A DNA stretch of 64,000 bases from Paraburkholderia kirstenboschensis (GTDB lineage: Bacteria; Pseudomonadota; Gammaproteobacteria; Burkholderiales; Burkholderiaceae): contig NZ_CAJHCR010000009.1 in assembly GCF_904848585.1 (NCBI RefSeq), forward strand, positions 1 to 64,000. Direction: 5' to 3'. Of this stretch, positions 9,130-18,642 are shown piece by piece. Made by a program: the position numbers and the translations under genes. The notes beneath the pieces are model-generated. The model saw only the letters and a list, made by a program, of their open reading frames with translations, did not search any database and was not told the DNA's origin. Position 1 is the stretch's first letter; every line of letters starts with the position of its first letter.

Positions 9130-9849
9130 TTAGCGACGCTTGCGCACCAGATCGAACTTGAAGATGCTCGTGTTGTAGTAGTCGTTGCTATAGCAAAGCG
9201 GCTCGCCGCTCTGATCGAAATCCACTTCGTCCAGCAGGAGAAACATGCCGAAGCCATCGCCCAATTCCGGCAGATCCCGAGGCGTGAGGATGGTCGGCTG
9301 TATCGACGTGTGCGTATGCGACAAGCGCCGGCCTGTGCGCGCGAACATGCCAAAGAGCGATTCGCCTAATTCACCTTGAGCTTCATCTAGAAGCGTCTTC
9401 GGGATCGTGTCTATGCAGTAAGCGGCAATTGCATCGTCGGCACGCCTCACCCGTTCGATGCGGATGCAAGTTTCGCCGGGCGCGATCCCAAGCTTCTCGG
9501 CAAGACTCTCCGACGCCGCAATGCTGTCCATCTGAATACGGCTCGTGGACGGCACCGCGCCGACGCTCCTTATCATGTCGGTCACAGACATCAGATCATC
9601 CAGGCCGCCTTGCAGCTTGAGCGAAATTTGTCTGATGAAGGTACCACGTCCCTGCACGCGGGAGAGCAGCCCGTGCGAGATCATCTGCGCCACCGCCTCG
9701 CGCAAACTCGAACGGCCGACCCCCAGCAGCTCGCAGAGCTCCAGCTCCGTGGGAATCTGGTCACCGGGCTTGAGCTTGCGCTCACGAATCATGGTCAACA
9801 GCGACTCCTGGATCTTGTCGCTCATCGATCGCTCTACGCTTAGGCGCAT
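9130..9849 (-). CDS. GntR-family regulator, HutC/UTRA type
   Basis: A 239-residue regulator with an N-terminal winged helix (SDKIQESLLTMIRERKLKPG, then LLGVGRSSLREAVAQM) and a C-terminal UTRA-like ligand domain ending LCYSNDYYNTSIFKFDLVRK, typical of sugar-phosphate-sensing members. ATG 9849 with GAGAGAGC upstream was preferred over a start 12 codons earlier. It lies 50 bp upstream of mtnK on the same strand, so it is probably the first gene of the operon and the local repressor. A perfect palindrome 33 bp upstream is a likely autoregulatory operator. Confidence 0.9.
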   Translation of the reverse strand: MRLSVERSMSDKIQESLLTMIRERKLKPGDQIPTELELCELLGVGRSSLREAVAQMISHGLLSRVQGRGTFIRQISLKLQGGLDDLMSVTDMIRSVGAVPSTSRIQMDSIAASESLAEKLGIAPGETCIRIERVRRADDAIAAYCIDTIPKTLLDEAQGELGESLFGMFARTGRRLSHTHTSIQPTILTPRDLPELGDGFGMFLLLDEVDFDQSGEPLCYSNDYYNTSIFKFDLVRKRR

Positions 9850-10189
9850 GTTGCTCTCTCGCTCGTTACTGCACCAAATATACATCAGACATCTGATGTT
9901 TTTCTAGGGAATTTCCCTTGGTTTCGTGTCGCGCCGCGTGCGACTCACGGCTATCCTGGCGCGTCGCTCGCGCAACAAGCCAGTGCCGGCAACCCTGTCG
10001 ACGTTGGCTTTGCGACACGCTGCGTTGCGCCAAAGCGGTGTGTTGCAGCAAGCCCTCGCTAAAGTGTCTGACGCGTTGTCTCGAGCGCGTTTCCAGGCTC
10101 CATGTGTAGAATGAATCGCACCAAGGCAGCTCTATTACAAACGCCTGAGAAGGCGCCAAAGTTCGCAAGGCAACTTTAAGGAGACGACA
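9850..10189. other. Divergent intergenic region, gntR / crp-like
   Basis: This 340-bp gap lies between two divergent regulator genes. Apart from the palindrome at 9882-9899 and AAGGAG about 7 bases before the crp-like ATG, I recognise nothing. Open frames here lack family resemblance and a ribosome site. Confidence 0.6.
9882..9899. promoter_or_regulatory. Palindromic operator upstream of gntR-mtnKA operon
   Basis: ACATCAGA-CA-TCTGATGT is a perfect 8-bp inverted repeat with a 2-nt centre, 33 bp upstream of the gntR start. GntR-family repressors bind short palindromes of this size at their own promoters. The binding assignment is inference. Confidence 0.55.
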
Positions 10190-10948
10190 ATGTGGTTTGT
10201 CGGCAAGAGCGAATTGCTCTCTTTGATCCAATGTCATTGCCTCGACGAGGTCATGCCCGCCTTTAGCGACCATCGCTCGCTACGCAAGAACGCCGTCATC
10301 TATCGGCCGGATGAATCGAGCGAGCATGTGTATCTGCTCAAGAGCGGCAGCGTAAGGCTTTATCGCCTCACCGAGGACGGTCAGGAAATCACACTTGCCT
10401 TCGTCAAGGCCGGCATGATTTTCGGCGATGGCGATGTGCTCAATGAGGAGAGCTACTCCCATCATGCGCAGGCGCTTACGCCGAGCATGGTCTGCTATAT
10501 CCGCAAGGCGGATTTCAAGGAACTGCTTGCGCGCTATGACGTGATCAATCAGTTCGTGCTGCGCAACCACTATCTACGCTGGCAGGAAGCGCAGCAATTA
10601 ATTGAGAATCTCTCGTTACACGACGTGAGAAAGCGGCTCGTCAACATACTCGTCATGTTTTCCGGGCAAGTGGGCACGCCCCTCGAACATCCGGAGCACG
10701 GCGATACCATTCTCATCGACTTGCCCATTGCGCAGGACAAGCTCGCGGAATTCATCGGCACGTCGCGCGAATCCGTCAACCGGCACTTTAGCGACCTCAA
10801 GGCCGAAGGCTTCGTCGACATGCACGAGCGCAAGATCGTGCTGACACCGGCCTTCATTACGCGGTACATCACGAAAGCGCCGGCCTTTGCGGCGCTGCCC
10901 GCGAACCCCGCTCCACATGTGTTCAGAGTGCCGCTAATGCGCGCTTGA
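10190..10948 (+). CDS. Crp/Fnr-family transcriptional regulator
   Basis: A 252-residue regulator with a cyclic-nucleotide-binding-type beta-roll (about 20-130) and a C-terminal winged helix at about 175-215. The recognition helix TSRESVNRHF keeps R193, E194 and R198, the residues that read TGTGA half-sites in CRP. There is no N-terminal Fe-S cysteine cluster of the FNR kind (only C15 and C17 occur near the start). AAGGAG precedes the ATG. It converges with the racemase-like gene, overlapping it by 26 bp. Two CRP-like boxes at 15169-15263 make it a candidate regulator of the second sugar importer. Confidence 0.9.
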   Translation: MWFVGKSELLSLIQCHCLDEVMPAFSDHRSLRKNAVIYRPDESSEHVYLLKSGSVRLYRLTEDGQEITLAFVKAGMIFGDGDVLNEESYSHHAQALTPSMVCYIRKADFKELLARYDVINQFVLRNHYLRWQEAQQLIENLSLHDVRKRLVNILVMFSGQVGTPLEHPEHGDTILIDLPIAQDKLAEFIGTSRESVNRHFSDLKAEGFVDMHERKIVLTPAFITRYITKAPAFAALPANPAPHVFRVPLMRA

Positions 10949-11591
10949 CCGAAGCTACGCCGCTTTGGGGACTCGACAGTACCGGCACTGAGAGCGAACC
11001 GAGCGAGGGCACGAGGCGTGCCATCGAGACTTGCGCGAGCACGATCACATCCACCTGTTCAGCGAGCTCGATAATCGTGCGCTTGAGGATGTCGTCGTGC
11101 TTCGCGGCCTGGCCCGCAAGCAGCGCTTCGAATGCACCTTGCGCGATGCATTCCGTGACCTGTATCTCAATGCGGCGCTCGGCGGCTTTTCTGCGGATGA
11201 GACGCACCGTGGGCTCCAGCGTCGTGGACACAGTCGCGACTACGCCGATCCGCGGTCCAAGCGCGCAGGCCTCCTCGGCCATCGCTTCGTCTACCTTAAC
11301 GATTGGCGTGCGGATCATGCTGCGCAGGAGATCGGTCGCCTCGCCCACCGACGAGCACGCATTGAGAATGATGTCCGCGCCGAGAGCCTCGGCGTTCGCC
11401 ATATAACTGTATAGACGGCGCGTCACTTCCGGCGTCAGGCGTCCCGCCGAACGCACATCGGCGAGCAGGCTGTCATCGACGATATTGACGATACGCGCAT
11501 CGGCGAACTGCTCGGCGAATTGCGCCTTGAGTGGGTCGACCGTGACTGGGCCGGTATGTATAACGACGATCGTGGTCATGTTCGTATCCAT
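10923..11591 (-). CDS. Asp/Glu/hydantoin racemase-family protein
   Basis: A 222-residue protein of the two-domain racemase fold. The first catalytic cysteine is present (C79 in NACSSVGE), but the position of the second, normally in a G-C-T/S-H motif, reads VLAQVSMARL with no cysteine. Two-base racemisation is therefore unlikely; a one-cysteine isomerase, decarboxylase or lyase is more plausible. It is the last gene of the second sugar ABC operon, 19 bp after the ATPase gene, and overlaps the end of the crp-like gene from the opposite strand. The substrate is unknown. Confidence 0.75.
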   Translation of the reverse strand: MDTNMTTIVVIHTGPVTVDPLKAQFAEQFADARIVNIVDDSLLADVRSAGRLTPEVTRRLYSYMANAEALGADIILNACSSVGEATDLLRSMIRTPIVKVDEAMAEEACALGPRIGVVATVSTTLEPTVRLIRRKAAERRIEIQVTECIAQGAFEALLAGQAAKHDDILKRTIIELAEQVDVIVLAQVSMARLVPSLGSLSVPVLSSPQSGVASVKRALAAL

Positions 11592-11610
11592 TACTTCGTT
11601 TGATGGTTTG

Positions 11611-13127
<1,517 letters not shown>

Positions 13128-13131
<4 letters not shown>

Positions 13132-14069
13132 TTCGTATAGCTGGTCATGTTGTCTTTCGTGACGACGGTCACGCCGGTGTCGATGTCCTTTGGCTGCGCA
13201 TCCTGGCCCTGGATCTGTGCGACAAGGTGCTCGACAGCAAGCGAGCCCATCGTCACCGGACGCTGAACCATGATGCCCTGAATATAGCCATCCTTGAGCC
13301 CTTTGAGCGTGTCGGGAAGATCGTCGAAGGCAAGCACTTCGAGCTTGCCCTTCATCGCACCGAATTCCTTCGTGTTGAGCACCTTCGCGACCGCCGGCCC
13401 ACCCACCTGGCTCACGCCGAAAATGCCTTTGAGTTCGGGATGAGCACGCAGCGTGGTTTCGACCACGGAGACGCCGCGCGCCAGATCGTCGTCGGTACCT
13501 TGCGTCTCGACAATCTTGATGCCGGGATATTTCGCCAGCCCTTTCTTGATGCCGGCAATACGTTCGTTCAGATTAACCGCGCCCAGTTGGCCCGTAATGA
13601 TCGCCACTTCGCCCTGCCCATTGAGCGCCTTGCCCATCGTCTCCGCCATGGTCGCGCCCGCCTGTTCGTTGTTCGTGCCGATATACATGGAACGGCCGCT
13701 CCGCGGCGAATCCGAGTCATACGTCAGCACCTTGATGCCGCTTTGCGCTGCGCGCTTCATCACGCTCTCGACCGACTTCGGCTCGTTCACCGATATCGCA
13801 ATGCCGTCGACATGCCTCGAAATCAGGTCTTCGATGATCTGTACCTGGGTCGAACCTTGCGTGTTTTGCGGCACCACCCATTGATACTTCACACCGGCTT
13901 TGTCGGCCGCCGTTTTTGCCCCCTTGTTGCAATCGTCGAAGAACGGCACCGCGACTTTGGGAATAACGGCGACGGAAATATCTTTTGCGTCTTTGGCATG
14001 AGCCGTTGCGCAAACTGAGGCGGCAAGTGCGACCAGGGTGCTCGCGGTGAATCGTTGCGTGAGTTTCAT
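13128..14069 (-). CDS. Periplasmic sugar-binding protein (RbsB family), second system
   Basis: A 313-residue receptor with a classical Sec signal peptide (MKLTQRFTASTLVALAASV, cleavage after AHA). The mature domain begins DISVAVIPKVAVPFFDDCNKGAK and shows the type I periplasmic-binding fold, with VDGIAISVNEPKSVESVMKRA and LTYDSDSPRSGRSMYIGTNN. DSDSP is typical of sugar receptors that contact ligand hydroxyls at this loop. It is soluble, unlike the lipid-anchored receptor of the first system. The gene lies 39 bp after the permease and is translationally coupled to the ATPase. Confidence 0.95.
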
Positions 14070-14108
14070 ACATGTCTCCTGATGTTATGTTTGCGGCATT
14101 CAGTGTTC

Positions 14109-15110
14109 TTAGCGTTCCTTGCGACGCACGCGCCAGATGTCGATGCTGACGGCAATGAGAATCACGCAGCCGGTAATGGCCTGCTGCGCATAGGTATCGA
14201 TGTTGAGCAGCACGACGCCATTCGTGATGATTCCCGCGAGGGCCGCGCCGATGATCGCGCCCTCCACGCTGCCCGCCCCGCCTGACAGACTTGCGCCGCC
14301 GATGGCCGCCGCCGCGATGACATCGAGTTCCGCTCCGAAGCCAGAAGCCGGCTCGGCCGACACGAAGCGCGAGAACGCAATGACGCCTGCCATCGATGCA
14401 ATCAGTCCAGATAGCACATAGACCGTGAATTTCACGCGCGCGGTGCGCACGCCGGACAAGCGCGCGGCCACTTCATTGCCGCCCGTCGCATACACGTAAC
14501 GGCCAAAGCGCGTCTGTCGCATGACGACGGAGAAGACCGCCGTCATGGCCAGAAGAATGACGACCGGAAAAGGCACGAATCCAATGTAGCCCTGGCCGAT
14601 GAAGGTGAAGCTGTCGGGTACGTCGGGCGTGACGGGCACGCCTTTAGTAATGATGTACATGAGGCCGCGCCCGATCGAGAGCGTGCCAAGCGTCGCGATG
14701 AAAGGCGGCAGCTGTATCCACGTGATCATGAAACCATTGAATGCGCCGACGGCGATTCCTACGCCGAGCCCCGCGCCAATGGCCAGCGGCGCGTTGTAAC
14801 CGTGCTGGAAGGCGAGCGCGGTAATGAGCGACGACAAGCCCATGACCGATCCGACCGAGAGGTCGATGCCGCCCGTGATGATCACGAGCATCATGCCGAT
14901 CGACATGAGCGCGATCAACGAGAACGAGCGGAACACGCCCATCAGGTTGTTGGTCGTGAGGAAGTACGGGGAGAAAATGCTGATCAGCAGTCCCACCAGC
15001 AGCAGCACCGAGAGCACGTTCAGCTCGCGTATGCGCAAGCACGCCTTGATCCATTCCGCGGCACGCGTCGGCCCGGACTGGGGTTCCTTCTTCGACGATA
15101 TTGCAGTCAC
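14109..15110 (-). CDS. Sugar ABC transporter permease (RbsC family), second system
   Basis: A 333-residue RbsC-like inner-membrane permease with GGIDLSVGSVMGLSS and ATGGNEVAARLSGV. The start chosen is GTG at 15110, because AGGAGG sits 8 bases upstream; an ATG 12 codons earlier lacks such a site. It is the first gene of the operon permease - receptor - ATPase - racemase-like. The promoter must lie in the 246-bp gap shared with the divergent epimerase gene, where two CRP-like boxes are found. Confidence 0.93.
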   Translation of the reverse strand: MTAISSKKEPQSGPTRAAEWIKACLRIRELNVLSVLLLVGLLISIFSPYFLTTNNLMGVFRSFSLIALMSIGMMLVIITGGIDLSVGSVMGLSSLITALAFQHGYNAPLAIGAGLGVGIAVGAFNGFMITWIQLPPFIATLGTLSIGRGLMYIITKGVPVTPDVPDSFTFIGQGYIGFVPFPVVILLAMTAVFSVVMRQTRFGRYVYATGGNEVAARLSGVRTARVKFTVYVLSGLIASMAGVIAFSRFVSAEPASGFGAELDVIAAAAIGGASLSGGAGSVEGAIIGAALAGIITNGVVLLNIDTYAQQAITGCVILIAVSIDIWRVRRKER

Positions 15111-15168
15111 CGATCGCTCCTCCTTTGCAGGCTCGGAACAGATCATAGGAGCCCCGGCGTGCGGAAAT

Positions 15169-15186
15169 CTGTGACGCTCGTCATAG
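15169..15186. promoter_or_regulatory. CRP/FNR-type box 1
   Basis: TGTGA-CGCTCG-TCATA fits the CRP consensus TGTGA-N6-TCACA with one mismatch. It is centred 68 bp upstream of the permease GTG. An 18-bp copy with a single difference occurs inverted 77 bp away. Which protein binds is inference; the Crp-like regulator at 10190-10948 is the nearest candidate. Confidence 0.55.
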
Positions 15187-15245
15187 ATCCGTATCGGGGT
15201 TGACCCGTAGATTGTCTGCAGGTAGCGTGATGAACGCCCGCCTGC

Positions 15246-15263
15246 CTATGACGCGCGTCACAG
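15246..15263. promoter_or_regulatory. CRP/FNR-type box 2 (inverted copy)
   Basis: On the minus strand this reads TGTGA-CGCGCG-TCATA, matching box 1 at 17 of 18 positions. The core TGACGCGCGTCA is a perfect 12-bp palindrome. It is centred about 102 bp upstream of the epimerase ATG. Paired boxes in a divergent gap suggest control of both transcripts. Confidence 0.55.
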
Positions 15264-15356
15264 CATTCGCGCGGCGCGCCGCGTTACGATGCGCGTGGTG
15301 TCACCAGCGGCGCATCGCAGCCGGGTGGCTTTATGAAACTGCAAAGGAGACAAGGC

Positions 15357-16256
15357 ATGACGAAGCGAGTGATAGTGACGGGCGGCAGCGGACTTGCCGG
15401 CAAATGGGTCGTCGAAGATCTGGTGGCGCACGGCTACGAAGTGCTCAATGTGGACCGCGTGCCAATGGCCAAAGGCACGGCGCGGACCCTGATCACCGAC
15501 ATCACCGATGCGGGACAGGTGTTCAATGCGTTTGCATCCACTACGACGGCCAGGGAATTCGACGACGACATCGAGCCGAAGCCGATTGACGCCGTCGTGC
15601 ATTTCGCCGCCATTCCGCGCATTCTCGTCACCACCGATAACGAGGTGTTCCGCATCAATGTGATGGGCACCTACAACGTGCTGGACGCGGCTGCGAAGCT
15701 CGGCATAAAGAAAGTTGTCGTGGCTTCGAGCGAGACGACCTACGGCGTGGTGTTCGCGCACCGGCATCGCGACCCGGTCTACTTTCCGCTTGACGAAGAC
15801 TATCCCGTCGACCCGATGGACAGCTACGCCACGTCGAAAGTCATCAATGAAGTGACAGCAAAGGCGTTTCATGCGCGCACGGGCGCGGACATTTACTGCT
15901 TGCGCATCGGCAATGTGCTCGATCCCGTGGACTACCAGAAATTCCCGACATGGCTGAAGGACCCCGCCTTGAGAAAGCGCATTGCATGGAGCTATATCGA
16001 CGGCCGCGACCTGGCAACGGCCTGCCGTCTCGGCATCGAAAAGGATGGCCTGGGCTTCACGGTGATGAACGTGGCCGCAGACGACGTCTCCTCCGACCGC
16101 CCGGTCGCCGAATTGCTGAAGACTTACTACCCGAATGTGCCGGTCAGGAAACCGCTCGGTGAATTCGAGACCTTGCTGAGTAATGAAAAGCTCAAGCGCT
16201 TGCTTGGATGGCAGCAGGCTTACCGGTGGCGCGAGCAGGTGTCCGGACAGTCGTAG
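15357..16256 (+). CDS. NAD-dependent epimerase/dehydratase (extended SDR)
   Basis: A 299-residue short-chain dehydrogenase of the extended, nucleotide-sugar-epimerase class. The NAD loop is GGSGLAG at 9-15, with VHFAAIPR and VVASSETTYG strands and the catalytic Y157-x3-K161 in DSYATSK. ATG 15357 with AAGGAG upstream was chosen over an earlier in-frame codon. It is divergent from the second sugar importer and probably acts on a free or activated sugar or sugar acid taken up by it. The last codons (REQVSGQS) fall in a 25-bp sequence repeated at 37175-37199. Confidence 0.88.
   Translation: MTKRVIVTGGSGLAGKWVVEDLVAHGYEVLNVDRVPMAKGTARTLITDITDAGQVFNAFASTTTAREFDDDIEPKPIDAVVHFAAIPRILVTTDNEVFRINVMGTYNVLDAAAKLGIKKVVVASSETTYGVVFAHRHRDPVYFPLDEDYPVDPMDSYATSKVINEVTAKAFHARTGADIYCLRIGNVLDPVDYQKFPTWLKDPALRKRIAWSYIDGRDLATACRLGIEKDGLGFTVMNVAADDVSSDRPVAELLKTYYPNVPVRKPLGEFETLLSNEKLKRLLGWQQAYRWREQVSGQS
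16228..16252 (+). repeat. 25-bp dispersed repeat, copy 1
   Basis: This segment, containing the palindrome TGTCCGGACA, forms the 3' end of the epimerase gene. The same 25 bases occur at 37175-37199, where they also read REQVSGQS followed by a stop. In this copy the stop is TAG. Confidence 0.8.
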
Positions 16257-16300
16257 GCGACTCACACTCGAACGAGGCGCAAACAATGCGCCTATCGACG

Positions 16301-16335
16301 ACATCAGGCGCACTTTGCGCCTGATGTTTCGTTTC
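16301..16335 (+). terminator. Terminator after the epimerase gene
   Basis: ACATCAGGCGCA and its exact complement flank a CTT loop (16301-16327), a 12-bp perfect stem followed by TTCGTTTCG. It lies between the convergent epimerase and MFS genes and could serve both. A weaker AGGCGCA/TGCGCCT hairpin precedes it at 16275-16293. Confidence 0.75.
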
Positions 16336-16382
16336 GATCCGGGCGCAATGCGCGAGGTACCGCAACGGGTCGGGCGGCGAGG

Positions 16383-17693
16383 CTAGTGACCGCCCGCGTC
16401 GATTTCGCTTAGTTGCATGCCCTTCGTTTCGCGCACCGACCTGAGAATCACAATGGCGGCCAAAGCCGCGCCGATGGTGAAGACGGCGATACCCAGCGCG
16501 ATCGTCATATTCGCGGCCTTGACGGTCGACAGCACGATGTACGGTGCAATGCCCCCGCCTACCACACCAATGTTGTACAGAAAGCCCACGCCGGAAGCAC
16601 GCACATCGCGAGGCAGGTTCTCTGTCAATATCGTTCCCCAGATGCCCGACGATCCGACGAGGAAGAAGCCGCTCAGAAACGCAAAGCATTCGGCGAGCAG
16701 AATGTGGTTCACGCTGTACACGAGCGCGACGACGCATAGCGCACCGACACAGAGCATCGCGCTGATGCCCGCGCGTCGCCCGAGGCGCTCCGCGATAAAT
16801 CCGGACGCGAAGAAGCCAAAGACCTGCCCCACCGCCGAGGTCATCGTGAGCCACGTGATTGTGAGCGGTTCGAACGACAACGACTTCAGGTAGGTTGGGA
16901 ATAGCCCTTGAAAAGGCCACGAACCGAAGCACAGGACCAGCATGAGCAGCGTGAGGTAACCGACGCGGCGAGGATAGCGCCGGAACAGCACAACGGCAGG
17001 GTTCTCGCGCAGCGGTGTGCGTATCGTCCGTACGCCTTCCCTGAAAGCCTGCGATTCGGGCACGCACAGCAGGATGAAGACACCAAGCAATATCGCCGGG
17101 ATGACGCCGACGAAGAACATGCCGCGCCATCCGAAATGCGGATAGACGAGATCGTAGGCGATCGCCGCGCCGATCGCGCCAAGACCCCAGCCTGTATCGA
17201 GAATGCCGATGCCAATGGCACGGTGCCGCTCCGGCCACGACTCGGCCACCATCGTCGCGCCGAGCGAGAAGCCGGGCGCCATGCCGAAGCCGAGCAGCAG
17301 ACGGAACACGGCGAGCGATGCGAAGCTCCATGAGAGCCCGGTCAACACCGCGCCCACCGTGAACCACGCGAGCGTAATCACGAGCGGGATCTTGCGGCCG
17401 ATGCGATCGCTGAGACTGCCGAACATCAAGCCGCCGATCCAGCGCACGCCATACGTTGCGAACAGCAGCAGCGACGCTGTGGTCAACGGCACGCTGAAAT
17501 GCTTCGCGATGTCGTTCAGCACGAACGTGATCGCGAGAAAATCGACGGCGTCCATGACCCACACACCCCATGCGGCGATAAGCACGCGCCACTGTGGCCA
17601 TGAAATTTCCCTGTACCAGGGCAACACCACGCTCGACGTGTCTGCAGCTGCATTGGCAGCTTTCATCACACCTCCTGCCGACCGGTTGTCCAT
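16383..17693 (-). CDS. MFS transporter of organic or aromatic acids
   Basis: A 436-residue 12-helix major facilitator. The first transmembrane segment carries WVMDAVDFLAITFVLNDI, like acid:proton symporters, and loop 2-3 has GSLSDRIGRKIPL. ATG 17693, with AGAGGAG seven bases upstream, was chosen over a start 39 codons earlier. It lies 88 bp downstream of the FAH-type gene and is the last gene of the LacI-linked acid module, so it is the likely uptake system for the module's substrate. Confidence 0.9.
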   Translation of the reverse strand: MDNRSAGGVMKAANAAADTSSVVLPWYREISWPQWRVLIAAWGVWVMDAVDFLAITFVLNDIAKHFSVPLTTASLLLFATYGVRWIGGLMFGSLSDRIGRKIPLVITLAWFTVGAVLTGLSWSFASLAVFRLLLGFGMAPGFSLGATMVAESWPERHRAIGIGILDTGWGLGAIGAAIAYDLVYPHFGWRGMFFVGVIPAILLGVFILLCVPESQAFREGVRTIRTPLRENPAVVLFRRYPRRVGYLTLLMLVLCFGSWPFQGLFPTYLKSLSFEPLTITWLTMTSAVGQVFGFFASGFIAERLGRRAGISAMLCVGALCVVALVYSVNHILLAECFAFLSGFFLVGSSGIWGTILTENLPRDVRASGVGFLYNIGVVGGGIAPYIVLSTVKAANMTIALGIAVFTIGAALAAIVILRSVRETKGMQLSEIDAGGH

Positions 17694-17781
17694 ACCGGAT
17701 CTCCTCTGTCTCTTACATCTTTTTAATGGGATGCCGCTCGCGGTCGCGACGTGCTGCGCGTATCCGGCAGATCTCGACGTT

Positions 17782-18642
17782 TCAGGCGAGCGCGGAATCT
17801 TCGAAAGCAATTACGGTCTGCTTTTGCGTGCCGAGGCCCTGCACGCCGAGCTCCATCACGTCGCCCGGCTTCAGGAAGCGCTCGGGTTTCATGCCGAGGC
17901 CAACGCCGGGCGGCGTGCCCGTGGTGATCACATCGCCGGGCTGCAGCAATACATGACGGCTGACATACGACACGATCGTCGCGATGCGGAAGATCATGTC
18001 CGACGTCGACGAGTTCTGGATGCGCTTGCCGTTCAGTTCAAGCCACAGGTCGAGATTCTGCTCATCGTCGATTTCGTCCGGGGTCACGAGCCACGGGCCG
18101 AGCGGGCCGAATGTCGGGAACATCTTGCCCTTCACCCATTGGCCTCCGTGTTCGAGTTGCATCTCGCGCTCGGACACGTCATTGCATACGCAATAGCCCG
18201 CCACGTGGTCGAGTGCGTTCTCCTCGGACACGTATAGCGCAGACCGTCCGATCACGAGCGCGATCTCCACTTCCCAGTCGCACTTCGTCGAAGCGCGCGG
18301 CAGAATCACAGGATCGTTCGGTCCCGAGATGCACGACGGCGCCTTGTTGAAGATGATCGGTTCGGCTGGAATGGGCGCATTGGTTTCTATCGCGTGCTGC
18401 ACGTAGTTCAGGCCGATCGCGATGAAATTGCCCGGCTGCGCGATGCACGAACCGAGCCGCGGATTGCCTTCGACGACAGGCAGACGCGCGATATCCGCGC
18501 GACGCAATTTGTCGAGTCCACCATCCGCGAAGAATGCGGGTGTGTAGTCGGCGCATAGCGACGACGCGTCGCGGATCACAGCCTGCGCGTCGAGCAGGCC
18601 GGGTTTCTCGTGTCCTTCCGGTCCGAATCTGAGTAGCTTCAT
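17782..18642 (-). CDS. Fumarylacetoacetate hydrolase-family protein
   Basis: A 286-residue FAH-family enzyme with the C-terminal catalytic domain from about residue 70. Metal-ligand region motifs are visible: KCDWEVEIALVIG, CVCNDVSERE and GKMFPTFGPLGPWL, ending with ITTGTPPGVG. Family members hydrolyse or isomerise diketo acids such as acylpyruvates or 2-oxo-hept-3-ene-dioate. The gene overlaps the preceding DUF4286-like gene by 4 bp (ATGA), with AGGAAA inside that gene. It is probably a C-C hydrolase in a ring- or keto-acid pathway; the substrate is unknown. Confidence 0.9.
   Translation of the reverse strand: MKLLRFGPEGHEKPGLLDAQAVIRDASSLCADYTPAFFADGGLDKLRRADIARLPVVEGNPRLGSCIAQPGNFIAIGLNYVQHAIETNAPIPAEPIIFNKAPSCISGPNDPVILPRASTKCDWEVEIALVIGRSALYVSEENALDHVAGYCVCNDVSEREMQLEHGGQWVKGKMFPTFGPLGPWLVTPDEIDDEQNLDLWLELNGKRIQNSSTSDMIFRIATIVSYVSRHVLLQPGDVITTGTPPGVGLGMKPERFLKPGDVMELGVQGLGTQKQTVIAFEDSALA

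Noticed and set aside
9080-9900. SAM or other methionine-related riboswitch before mtnK
   Set aside because: mtnK is preceded by only 50 bp after gntR, too short for such an aptamer, and nothing before gntR folds like one.
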